Assembly (NCBI RefSeq): GCF_900115045.1
Contig: NZ_FOVC01000004.1
Location: forward strand, 186,001 to 250,000
Source: Izhakiella capsodis
GTDB lineage: Bacteria > Pseudomonadota > Gammaproteobacteria > Enterobacterales > Enterobacteriaceae
Length of the DNA stretch: 64,000 bases
Direction: 5' to 3'
The translations under genes and the position numbers were made by a program. The notes under the pieces were generated by a model that did no database searches, had not been told where the DNA came from, and saw only the letters and a list, made by a program, of their open reading frames with translations. Below, piece after piece: positions 1-6,996 of the stretch (positions are counted from its first letter, which is position 1; every line of letters starts with the position of its first letter).

Positions 1-653
1 GATATCTGCTGCGCCAGCGCCAGATAATCCTGATAGTGGCGAGCCTCAGAGCGCAGCAATGAGATGTAGAAAGCAGCCAGCGCCTTGTCCAGCAGAGGGG
101 CAAGGCTGGCAAAGCGTTCACACGAGCGTGCTTCAATATAAGCACCACAAATCAGCTTATCGACTAACGTATCAGGTTCGTGTGTGGTCACTTCGCGCAT
201 GAGCCCTTTGGCATAGCGACTGGCGGTTATTTTGCGATAGCTGATACCCCGCGCCTGCATGATTTCCCAGACCTGATAAAAATGATGCAGCTCTTCTTTA
301 ATCAGCAGTACCATCTTTTCTACCAATTCGTCCGCCCAGGGCAACGCATTGCGTACGATAATGCGCTTAGTCAGATTACGATGCGCATTAACGAAATCGC
401 TGTCATGATGTTCTCGATAAATAAAGTCTTCATAGGGTTTGAGCCAGCTGAGAATGGCATCACCGCTCGGCTTATCGGCAACATATTTACGAATGAGCCA
501 TGTCGCGGTCTGCGCAGCTTTAAGCTCACAGACCAGATGATCGGTCAGTAAGAGTGGCAGATTTTCTGGCTGAGCGGCAACATCGAGCCATCGCTGAGGG
601 GTCCGGCATTGCAGGAAAGCGTGGATTGGGGAAAGCAGATCATCGTATTTCAT
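1..653 (-). CDS. miaE: tRNA-(ms2io6A)-hydroxylase MiaE, C-terminus cut by window edge
   Basis: MiaE is a non-haem diiron monooxygenase that hydroxylates the isopentenyl group of ms2i6A37 in tRNAs reading UNN codons, and it needs oxygen. The frame is open from the ATG at 653 to the left edge, about 217 codons. The two E-x-x-H diiron signatures are visible (EELHHFY near residue 125 and SEARHYQDY near residue 203). The match to Salmonella MiaE is by memory. The order miaE-rraB-argI is as in Salmonella, which supports the call; E. coli K-12 lacks miaE. The last part of the protein lies outside the window. Confidence 0.93.
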   Translation of the reverse strand, partial: MKYDDLLSPIHAFLQCRTPQRWLDVAAQPENLPLLLTDHLVCELKAAQTATWLIRKYVADKPSGDAILSWLKPYEDFIYREHHDSDFVNAHRNLTKRIIVRNALPWADELVEKMVLLIKEELHHFYQVWEIMQARGISYRKITASRYAKGLMREVTTHEPDTLVDKLICGAYIEARSCERFASLAPLLDKALAAFYISLLRSEARHYQDYLALAQQI

Positions 654-715
654 GATTCAACGTCAATGTCATGGTAGCGGGCTGGCGCGCGAACCGGCGC
701 GCCGTCATGCGTCAA

Positions 716-1135
716 TTAATGGCGAATACCGTCGTCGTCGTCGTCGATGTAGTCACCGTCCTGTCCGTCATCCTCGGCGTCAGGATCTTCGAAATAAGTC
801 CCCCAACCGTCATAATCAACGTTAAATTTACCCGCTAACGTCACAAGCTGTTCAACCTGTTCATCAATCAAATCAGCATTCAACGCCAGTTCACTGACAA
901 TATCGCAACACATGACTTTACTGCCGTCTTCGAGTTCCAGCTCATCAGGATCGCTGACTTCATACCCTAATTTAAACGCCTCAATGGCGGCTTTTTCCAG
1001 CGCATCGAAGTTAGCACAGGATAGGTGATGCTCGATGGCATAGAGCGCGTCAGGATCGCTGCCATCTTCCAGTAACTCATCAATAATCAGCCGGGTCTCT
1101 TCGCGCTGCTCTTCCAGCAATTCTTCATAAGCCAT
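716..1135 (-). CDS. rraB: Regulator of RNase E activity RraB
   Basis: RraB binds the C-terminal scaffold half of RNase E and modulates mRNA decay by changing degradosome composition. The protein has 139 residues, the usual family length, starts MAYEELLEEQREETRLI and ends in a very acidic tail (runs of D and E after residue 115) typical of RraB. The ATG at 1135 follows GGAGTTGC, a good ribosome-binding site. It lies between miaE (same strand, about 60 bp downstream) and the divergent argI. No anomaly is seen. Confidence 0.96.
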   Translation of the reverse strand: MAYEELLEEQREETRLIIDELLEDGSDPDALYAIEHHLSCANFDALEKAAIEAFKLGYEVSDPDELELEDGSKVMCCDIVSELALNADLIDEQVEQLVTLAGKFNVDYDGWGTYFEDPDAEDDGQDGDYIDDDDDGIRH

Positions 1136-1238
1136 GATGCAACTCCTCAGTTAGCACAGATAATTAAAGCATTTTCCCACAGCACTCCGGGCACCACTAC
1201 CCTAAACAGAAAAAGTTTATTCGCCACAGGGTTGAAAA

Positions 1239-1276
1239 AGAATATTCATGCGGTTACATTGAATTTTCATTCAATA
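1239..1276 (+). promoter_or_regulatory. Tandem ARG boxes (ArgR operator) upstream of argI
   Basis: TGAATTTTCATTCA at 1260-1273 is a near-perfect ARG box (consensus TGAATAWWWATTCA). A second, weaker half-match, AGAATATTCATGCG, starts at 1239, exactly 21 bp upstream. Paired boxes at this spacing are the normal binding unit for the arginine-bound ArgR hexamer. They sit 16-50 bp before the argI start, so arginine repression of argI is expected. The boxes are seen directly; the repression is inferred from the family rule. Confidence 0.88.
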
Positions 1277-1288
1277 AAGGGATGTATT

Positions 1289-2302
1289 ATGCGTCAACTT
1301 TACCAACGTCATTTACTCAGGCTTCTCGATTTTACTCCCAGTGAGATAAACGTGCTGTTGACGCTGGCCACTTCGCTAAAAGCAGCCAAAAAGCAAGGCA
1401 AAGAAGTGCAGCGACTTACAGGTAAAAATATTGCGCTCATCTTCGAAAAAGACTCAACCCGAACCCGTTGCTCTTTCGAAGTTGCCGCTTACGACCAGGG
1501 GGCAAAAGTCACGTATCTCGGCTCCAGTGGCAGCCAGATTGGTCATAAAGAGTCAATAAAGGACACCGCCAGGGTGCTGGGAAGACTTTATGACGGTATC
1601 CAGTATCGCGGATATGGCCAATCGCTGGTTGAAACGCTGGCACAGTATGCCGGGGTTCCTGTGTGGAACGGCCTGACAAACGAATTTCATCCAACTCAGA
1701 TCCTCGCTGACCTGCTTACGATGCAAGAGCAGCTGCCGGAGAAGCCATTGAGTGCCATGACGCTGGTTTACGTCGGCGATGCCCGTTACAACATGGGTAA
1801 CAGCATGCTTGAAGCCGCTGCCGTAGCCGGCCTGGATTTGCGCATCATTGCACCGCGAAGCTGCTGGCCGCAGCAACAGCTTGTTGATGAGTGCCGACAA
1901 GCGGCGCAAGCCAGCGGAGGCCGCATCACACTGACCGAAGATGTCGCAGGCGGAGTTAAAGGCGCTGATTTTATCTATACCGACGTGTGGGTGTCGATGG
2001 GCGAACCGAAAGCGGTCTGGCAACAGCGGATCGAACTGCTACGCCCTTATCAGGTTAACCGCGAGATGCTGGAACTCACTGGCAATCCGCAGGTAAAATT
2101 TCTTCACTGCCTGCCTGCATTTCATGACGATGAAACCACGCTAGGACAACAGATCGCTGGGCAATACAATCTGCCGGGTGGCATGGAGGTTACTGATGAG
2201 GTATTTGAATCAGAGCACAGCGTTGTTTTTGACCAGGCCGAAAACCGTATGCATAGCATCAAAGCGGTATTGGTAGCGACGCTGAGCCCGGCGGCGTATT
2301 GA
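1289..2302 (+). CDS. argI: Ornithine carbamoyltransferase
   Basis: The enzyme makes citrulline from ornithine and carbamoyl phosphate in arginine biosynthesis (cytosolic trimer). The protein has 337 residues. It carries the carbamoyl-phosphate motif STRTR (56-60), NEFHPTQ, and the C-terminal HCLP loop with the catalytic Cys. I chose the ATG at 1289 because it follows AAAGGGATG and the ARG boxes; an in-frame ATG at 1232 would put the operator inside the coding region. One residue differs from the E. coli motif I remember: GDARYNMGNS instead of GDARNNMGNS. The second Asn, which contacts ornithine, is kept. It could be called argF; the position beside miaE/rraB and pyrBI argues for argI. Confidence 0.96.
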   Translation: MRQLYQRHLLRLLDFTPSEINVLLTLATSLKAAKKQGKEVQRLTGKNIALIFEKDSTRTRCSFEVAAYDQGAKVTYLGSSGSQIGHKESIKDTARVLGRLYDGIQYRGYGQSLVETLAQYAGVPVWNGLTNEFHPTQILADLLTMQEQLPEKPLSAMTLVYVGDARYNMGNSMLEAAAVAGLDLRIIAPRSCWPQQQLVDECRQAAQASGGRITLTEDVAGGVKGADFIYTDVWVSMGEPKAVWQQRIELLRPYQVNREMLELTGNPQVKFLHCLPAFHDDETTLGQQIAGQYNLPGGMEVTDEVFESEHSVVFDQAENRMHSIKAVLVATLSPAAY

Positions 2303-2380
2303 TATCCTCGACCCACCAGCCATACTCAAAGCTGATGAATTTAAACCACGGTTTTAAAAGGCAACGATGCATTGACGGGC

Positions 2381-2408
2381 TTGATAAGCGATCTGACATG
2401 CGTATAAT
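2381..2408 (+). promoter_or_regulatory. pyrBI promoter with UTP-sensitive start region
   Basis: TTGATA (2381-2386) and a perfect TATAAT (2403-2408) are separated by 16 bp. Seven bases after the -10 hexamer comes AATTTG, with the same spacing as the E. coli pyrBI initial transcribed sequence. There, high UTP causes repeated U addition and abortive transcripts. The elements are seen; the UTP control is inferred by analogy with E. coli. Confidence 0.85.
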
Positions 2409-2433
2409 TCCCGAAAATTTGCCAGGAGGAAGT

Positions 2434-2541
2434 ATGCGATTGCGCGCGTTGAACATTGCTGATAATCCCGCCTTTATTACAGGCGAACAGCGCCGGACTT
2501 TCCTCCGTGGTCATTACGATCTTAAGAAGCCCCTTTATTAA
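2434..2541 (+). CDS. pyrL: pyrBI operon leader peptide PyrL
   Basis: A 35-codon open frame starts at ATG 2434 behind a strong ribosome-binding site (CCAGGAGGAAGT) and stops inside the attenuator hairpin. In the pyrBI scheme, low UTP stalls RNA polymerase in U-rich leader sequence, the translating ribosome catches up on this leader and blocks the terminator hairpin, and pyrBI is read. The coding frame runs across T-rich stretches and ends exactly where the ribosome must reach. The peptide is shorter than, and barely similar to, the 44-residue E. coli PyrL, as expected when only the act of translation matters. Confidence 0.85.
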   Translation: MRLRALNIADNPAFITGEQRRTFLRGHYDLKKPLY

Positions 2542-2554
2542 GGGGTTTTTTTTT
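2528..2554 (+). terminator. pyrBI attenuator (intrinsic terminator)
   Basis: The stem CCCCTT (2530-2535) / AAGGGG (2540-2545) with a 4-nt loop is followed by nine T residues. It lies between the pyrL frame, whose stop codon is at its centre, and pyrB 40 bp further on. This is the classical position of the UTP-controlled attenuator. Confidence 0.92.
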
Positions 2555-2593
2555 GTCTTCAAACAGAGTTCAGCACGGCATCCGGAGGGTAAC

Positions 2594-3529
2594 ATGACCA
2601 ACCCGCTGTATAAAAAGCATATTATCTCTATCAATGATCTAAACCGTGAGGAACTGGAGCTGGTGCTGGATACCGCCTCGCGTTTGAAATCCAGTCCTCA
2701 GCCAGAACTACTGAAACATAAAGTGATTGCCAGCTGCTTTTTTGAAGCGTCAACCCGTACACGCCTGTCGTTTGAAACTGCAATACAGCGCCTGGGCGCG
2801 GCTGTCGTGGGATTTCCTGACGGCAGCAATACTTCCCTCAGCAAAAAGGGAGAGTCGCTGGCTGACACTATTTCAGTTATTAGCACCTACGTTGACGCAA
2901 TCGTGATGCGCCATCCACAGGAGGGCGCCGCCCGTCTGGCTTCCGAGTTTTCCTCGGGCATTCCGGTACTCAACGCTGGCGACGGCGCCAATCAACATCC
3001 CACGCAAACCCTGTTGGACCTATTTACCCTTCAGCAGACTCAGCATCGTCTGAGCCATCTGAAAGTAGCGATGGTCGGCGATTTGAAATATGGCCGCACC
3101 GTCCATTCACTTACTCAGGCGCTGGCGAAATTTGATGGCAATTGTTTCTATTTTATCGCACCTGATGCGCTGGCAATGCCGGGCTATATTACCTCTATGC
3201 TGGATGAAAAAGGGATTCACTGGTCGCGCCACAGTAGTATTGAGGACGTGATTACTGAGGTTGATATTCTCTATATGACGCGCGTTCAGAAGGAGCGCCT
3301 TGACCCATCGGAATATGCCAACGTTAAAGCCCAGTTTGTTTTGCGTGCTGCCGATCTTGCCGGAGCGCGCGATAATCTGAAAGTGCTGCATCCATTACCG
3401 CGCATTGATGAGATTGCCACCGACGTCGACGAAACCCCCTATGCCTGGTACTTCCAGCAGGCCGGAAACGGTATCTTTGCCCGTCAGGCATTGCTGGCTC
3501 TGGTTTTGAACAGCGAACTGCCGCAATAA
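2594..3529 (+). CDS. pyrB: Aspartate carbamoyltransferase catalytic subunit
   Basis: PyrB condenses aspartate and carbamoyl phosphate to carbamoyl aspartate, the first committed step of pyrimidine synthesis, in a c6r6 holoenzyme with PyrI. The protein has 311 residues, as in E. coli. It contains STRTRLSFE (from residue 53), the SLSKKGESL loop with the catalytic lysine from the neighbouring subunit, and GANQHPTQ. The ATG at 2594 follows CCGGAGGGTAAC. Earlier in-frame starts would run through the attenuator. pyrI follows after 10 bp, so the two are co-translated. Confidence 0.98.
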   Translation: MTNPLYKKHIISINDLNREELELVLDTASRLKSSPQPELLKHKVIASCFFEASTRTRLSFETAIQRLGAAVVGFPDGSNTSLSKKGESLADTISVISTYVDAIVMRHPQEGAARLASEFSSGIPVLNAGDGANQHPTQTLLDLFTLQQTQHRLSHLKVAMVGDLKYGRTVHSLTQALAKFDGNCFYFIAPDALAMPGYITSMLDEKGIHWSRHSSIEDVITEVDILYMTRVQKERLDPSEYANVKAQFVLRAADLAGARDNLKVLHPLPRIDEIATDVDETPYAWYFQQAGNGIFARQALLALVLNSELPQ

Positions 3530-3539
3530 GGAGCACGAG

Positions 3540-4004
3540 ATGAAGCACGATAATAAATTGCAGGTTGAAGCGATCAAAAGCGGCACGGTGATTGATCACA
3601 TTCCGGCTCAGGTTGGCTTTAAGCTGCTCTCGCTCTTTCGCCTTACCGAAACCGAACAGCGTATCACCATTGGCCTTAACCTTCCTTCGGGCGAAATGGG
3701 ACGTAAGGATTTGATTAAGATTGAAAACACCTTTTTGACGGAGGAACAAATTAATCAGCTTGCCGTTTATGCGCCACACGCCACGGTAAACCGTATTGAT
3801 GATTATCAGGTAGTCGCTAAAGCGGTACCGACGCTACCGGAGATCATCGACCGGGTACTAACCTGCCCGAACAGTAACTGTATCAGCCGCAGCGAACCCG
3901 TGATTTCCAGCTTCGCTGTGAAGCAACGCGAAAAGGAAATCCATCTGCAATGCAAATATTGCGAAAAAGAGTTCGCACATCATGTCGTTTTAGGAAACGG
4001 CTAA
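3540..4004 (+). CDS. pyrI: Aspartate carbamoyltransferase regulatory subunit
   Basis: PyrI binds CTP/UTP (inhibitors) and ATP (activator) and holds the catalytic trimers together through a zinc site. At 154 residues it is close to the E. coli length of 153. The N-terminal allosteric domain is followed by four zinc-binding cysteines, TCPNSNC and HLQCKYC. The ribosome-binding site AAGGAGC lies just after the pyrB stop. It is the last gene under the pyrL attenuator before the ridA promoter region. Confidence 0.98.
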   Translation: MKHDNKLQVEAIKSGTVIDHIPAQVGFKLLSLFRLTETEQRITIGLNLPSGEMGRKDLIKIENTFLTEEQINQLAVYAPHATVNRIDDYQVVAKAVPTLPEIIDRVLTCPNSNCISRSEPVISSFAVKQREKEIHLQCKYCEKEFAHHVVLGNG

Positions 4005-4074
4005 CACGGCAGGCGTTGATGAATAGTCCCGGCGAGGCGTATTATCATACTCTTTCATTTTAAGGGAGAAGGTT

Positions 4075-4461
4075 ATGTCACGCGAAATCAGTACGGAAAA
4101 CGCGCCAGCGGCAATTGGTCCTTACGTACAGGCCGTTGACCTCGGCAACATGATAATGACCTCCGGCCAGATCCCGGTCGATCCAAAAACTGGCCTTGTT
4201 GCGGATGATATCGCCGCGCAAACGCGCCAGTCGTTGGCGAACGTCAAAGCAATCATTGAAGCCGCCGGTCTAAAAGTGGGCGATATTGTAAAAACGACGG
4301 TATTTGTTAAAGACCTCAACGACTTTGCTATCGTAAACAGCACCTACGAGGCCTTCTTTAATCAGCATCAGGCTAGTTTCCCGGCCCGCTCATGCGTGGA
4401 AGTGGCTCGCCTGCCTAAAGATGTAAAGATTGAAATCGAAGCCATTGCATTGCGCCGCTGA
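4075..4461 (+). CDS. ridA: Enamine/imine deaminase RidA
   Basis: RidA hydrolyses reactive 2-aminoacrylate and related enamines released by PLP enzymes such as threonine dehydratase, protecting other PLP enzymes. The protein has 128 residues and is full length for the YjgF/YER057c/UK114 family. It shows GQIPVDP and the C-terminal signature ARSCVEVARLPKDVKIEIEA with the conserved active-site Arg. It follows pyrI by 70 bp, as in E. coli, with its own AAGGGAGAAGG ribosome-binding site. Confidence 0.97.
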   Translation: MSREISTENAPAAIGPYVQAVDLGNMIMTSGQIPVDPKTGLVADDIAAQTRQSLANVKAIIEAAGLKVGDIVKTTVFVKDLNDFAIVNSTYEAFFNQHQASFPARSCVEVARLPKDVKIEIEAIALRR

Positions 4462-4477
4462 GGCCCGACGTTGAAAC

Positions 4478-4500
4478 AGACCCGGCATGCTGCCGGGTCT
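4478..4500. terminator. Perfect hairpin between convergent ridA and hexosaminidase genes
   Basis: AGACCCGGCA and TGCCGGGTCT form a perfect 10-bp stem with a 3-nt loop. It is placed just after the ridA stop and just after the convergent hexosaminidase stop. It has no clear T-run on either side, so it may be a weak bidirectional terminator or an RNA 3'-end stabiliser. Confidence 0.65.
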
Positions 4501-4506
4501 GATAGA

Positions 4507-6897
4507 TTACTTTTCTGCTCTCAGTAAGGTTTCAATCGGACGAACTAACGCATTTACCGTTTCATCCTGTACTTGTGCCGCATCACTCAACTGGTCGTGC
4601 ATATTCGCCATTTCATGCGCGCCAAAAGTCCTATCGCTTTCGATAGCGTCAACCACCGCTAAACCAATGGTGCAGATCTTCGCAGTATACAGGGCCAGAG
4701 GCTTTAACGCGTGTAGCTGATAGTTTTGCTCCAGCAGCGGCATGACCTGTGGCACTATGCCCTGCCAGCGCAACAGCTTCTGCCGGATTGCTTGTGCAGC
4801 GTGCTTGTCACCCCGGTTTTCTACCAATCGGTTAACTAATCCCTGCAGTTCGCGCGCCGAATTACTTTCCGCCGGCAATACATCTGCCAGTCGATTAAGC
4901 GGCTCAAACTGATTATCTTGCCCGGCGAGGAATCTAAGATGACTCCGGGTATTAGCTTGCGCAGGCTCCAGAATTTCTGCGAATATTTGCAGCGGCAGAA
5001 TATTGCTATTATTAGCAAGGCGCATCATTTGTACCTGCGTCTGGGCGTGCTGCTGCAAACCCACCGAAACGGTTGACCAGAGGTCGACGGCCTTCAGCCG
5101 TTGATACATGCTGTTTTCATCGGTGATATTTTTTGCCGACCAAAGCCGTTCAGCAACGACAAACATTTGCGGCCATAGCTTAACATCGATGATACGGGCG
5201 TTAACCAGCGACGACCATAGCATGGCCTCACCACCCAGAATATTAGCCTGCCGGGTACTTTCTGGCACTATCGGTTGCATACCCCGCGGCATCGCGGCCA
5301 GTCGGCTGCCTGTCAATAGATAGCGCACATTACCGACAAGAGCATAGCCACTCATCCGATTATTGTTAAAGGTGACGACGGGTTCTATCACGCTCATCCA
5401 GCTGTCCACGCGGAATGTCACCTGATGGGGTGACAACCAGCGAATATTACGCACCATGCGGCGCGACCTGCCATCAAAGTCGATGAATCCCCGGGTGCCA
5501 TTTTTACCCTCAATCAGCGTAAAAGAACCCGTGACTGCCTTACCCTTTAGCATCGGCATGGTAAATAGCCAGCTTTGGGTATATTCATCGTCCTGAGCGC
5601 GATCGGCACCGTTTAACGGCCGCAGTTCAGGATCGTTGCGATAGTAATACGCGGCGGGTTGTGGTTGATTCATATAAAATCCGCTGGATAAAATACCGCG
5701 GTAGTTCGCGCGGGCAACAGCAGCGAGCGAATCCTGTCCCTGCCAGGACTGGATCAGGGTGTCAGGCGATAAATCCCGATGAAATATTCGGTCCCAACCG
5801 ACCATACGGCGTTTGTGTGCGGTGAGTATTTTTTCTACACGTCGGTAAAAATAGTCTTGCACCGCCTCCACATTCTTCAGATTATGTTCTTTCATAAATT
5901 GCTGAATGCGCGCCGAGTTATTCCACTGGCTGGGATCAATCTCATCGCCGCCTATATGCAAATAACTATCGGGAAAGATAGTCGTCATCTCTCCGACCAA
6001 CGAGTCAATGAACTGATAAACCTGCTCATTGCTGGGATCGAGTAAAATCTTCATCACTCCCCAGCTTCGCCCGATTTTATAGTTGCCGGGGGCGCTTATC
6101 AGTGACGGTATGGCCGCCGCCAGCGCGCCAGTATGCCCCGGCAAATCCACCTCCGGCACCACCCGTATCCCGCGATCGCGGGCATAAGCCACGATATCGC
6201 GCATTTGCTGCTGGGTATAAAACAGTCCATCACTGCCTTTCTCCGTCAGCACAGGATAGTTTTGCGAAGCAAAACGCCAACCCTGATCATCGGTAAGATG
6301 CCAGTGAAACACGTTCAAACGCGCCGCAGCCATGCCGTCCAGCTGACGCTTAATATCTTCAACTGGCAGGAAATGGCGGGCCGAATCCAGCAGGAGACCG
6401 CGCCAGGCAAAACGTGGCTTATCGTTGATTGTAACCCAAGGGATAAAGCTGGACTGACGGCCATTTTCCACCAGTTGCAATAACGTCTCCATTCCACGCA
6501 ACGCACCGAAACGCGTCGCGGCGTACAGCACTACGCCGTTCTTATCGACCTGCAGGCAATAGCTTTCATCACTTTGCAGATTAGGCAGCGGATCAACGCG
6601 TTTAGCGATACGAATGCTGATCATCGGCTGTGGGAGATTAATCACCTGGGGCTGTAACTCCCAGCCGGTCTGGCGGGCAAGGCGCTCACGCCAACGCATC
6701 ATCGCATCACCCAAGTCGTCACCGCTAACGGAAATAGCAAGCTGATCGTTAAGAATCAGTTGCCCGCCGCCAGCGGGCTGCATGACCTCCTGCGGCCAGG
6801 GCATCAGCGGTAAAAAATCTGCTGTCTTAGCAGACAGCGCTGGCGGAACAACAGCCAGAGCAAGCGCAAACGAGGTAAACTGCAAAACGCGCAGCAT
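4507..6897 (-). CDS. Exported beta-N-acetylhexosaminidase (GH20)
   Basis: The enzyme removes terminal beta-linked GlcNAc/GalNAc from chito-oligosaccharides or glycoconjugates, probably in the periplasm. The protein has 796 residues. An N-terminal signal peptide (hydrophobic 5-22, ending ALSA) is followed by an N-terminal GH20b-type domain (about 25-155). The catalytic GH20 barrel starts near 160, with HWHLTDDQGWR (198-208) and the substrate-assisted Asp-Glu pair in HIGGDE (D318, E319). A segment of roughly 110 residues, about 430-540, splits the barrel before the last catalytic element GGEAMLWSS. A C-terminal helical region of about 200 residues follows. I know no standard symbol for this enterobacterial protein; its natural substrate is unknown from sequence. 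Confidence 0.9.
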   Translation of the reverse strand: MLRVLQFTSFALALAVVPPALSAKTADFLPLMPWPQEVMQPAGGGQLILNDQLAISVSGDDLGDAMMRWRERLARQTGWELQPQVINLPQPMISIRIAKRVDPLPNLQSDESYCLQVDKNGVVLYAATRFGALRGMETLLQLVENGRQSSFIPWVTINDKPRFAWRGLLLDSARHFLPVEDIKRQLDGMAAARLNVFHWHLTDDQGWRFASQNYPVLTEKGSDGLFYTQQQMRDIVAYARDRGIRVVPEVDLPGHTGALAAAIPSLISAPGNYKIGRSWGVMKILLDPSNEQVYQFIDSLVGEMTTIFPDSYLHIGGDEIDPSQWNNSARIQQFMKEHNLKNVEAVQDYFYRRVEKILTAHKRRMVGWDRIFHRDLSPDTLIQSWQGQDSLAAVARANYRGILSSGFYMNQPQPAAYYYRNDPELRPLNGADRAQDDEYTQSWLFTMPMLKGKAVTGSFTLIEGKNGTRGFIDFDGRSRRMVRNIRWLSPHQVTFRVDSWMSVIEPVVTFNNNRMSGYALVGNVRYLLTGSRLAAMPRGMQPIVPESTRQANILGGEAMLWSSLVNARIIDVKLWPQMFVVAERLWSAKNITDENSMYQRLKAVDLWSTVSVGLQQHAQTQVQMMRLANNSNILPLQIFAEILEPAQANTRSHLRFLAGQDNQFEPLNRLADVLPAESNSARELQGLVNRLVENRGDKHAAQAIRQKLLRWQGIVPQVMPLLEQNYQLHALKPLALYTAKICTIGLAVVDAIESDRTFGAHEMANMHDQLSDAAQVQDETVNALVRPIETLLRAEK

Positions 6898-6996
6898 GGA
6901 GGCTCCATCAAACCATCAGGTTTAGGTGTGCAAAAAATCCGGTAAAAGATATTCAGTCATAGTCATTAAATCACTAGCTGGAAAACGCGCGTATGC

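Noticed and set aside
180..551. 123-codon open frame on the plus strand
   Set aside because: It lies antisense within miaE, which is clearly the coding strand by its diiron motifs.
1232..1288. Upstream in-frame start for argI
   Set aside because: It would code through the ArgR operator and lacks a ribosome-binding site; the family N-terminus fits 1289.
2456..2593. 46-residue N-terminal extension of pyrB
   Set aside because: It reads through the attenuator hairpin and is in another frame from the real leader peptide; ATG 2594 has the proper ribosome-binding site and family start.
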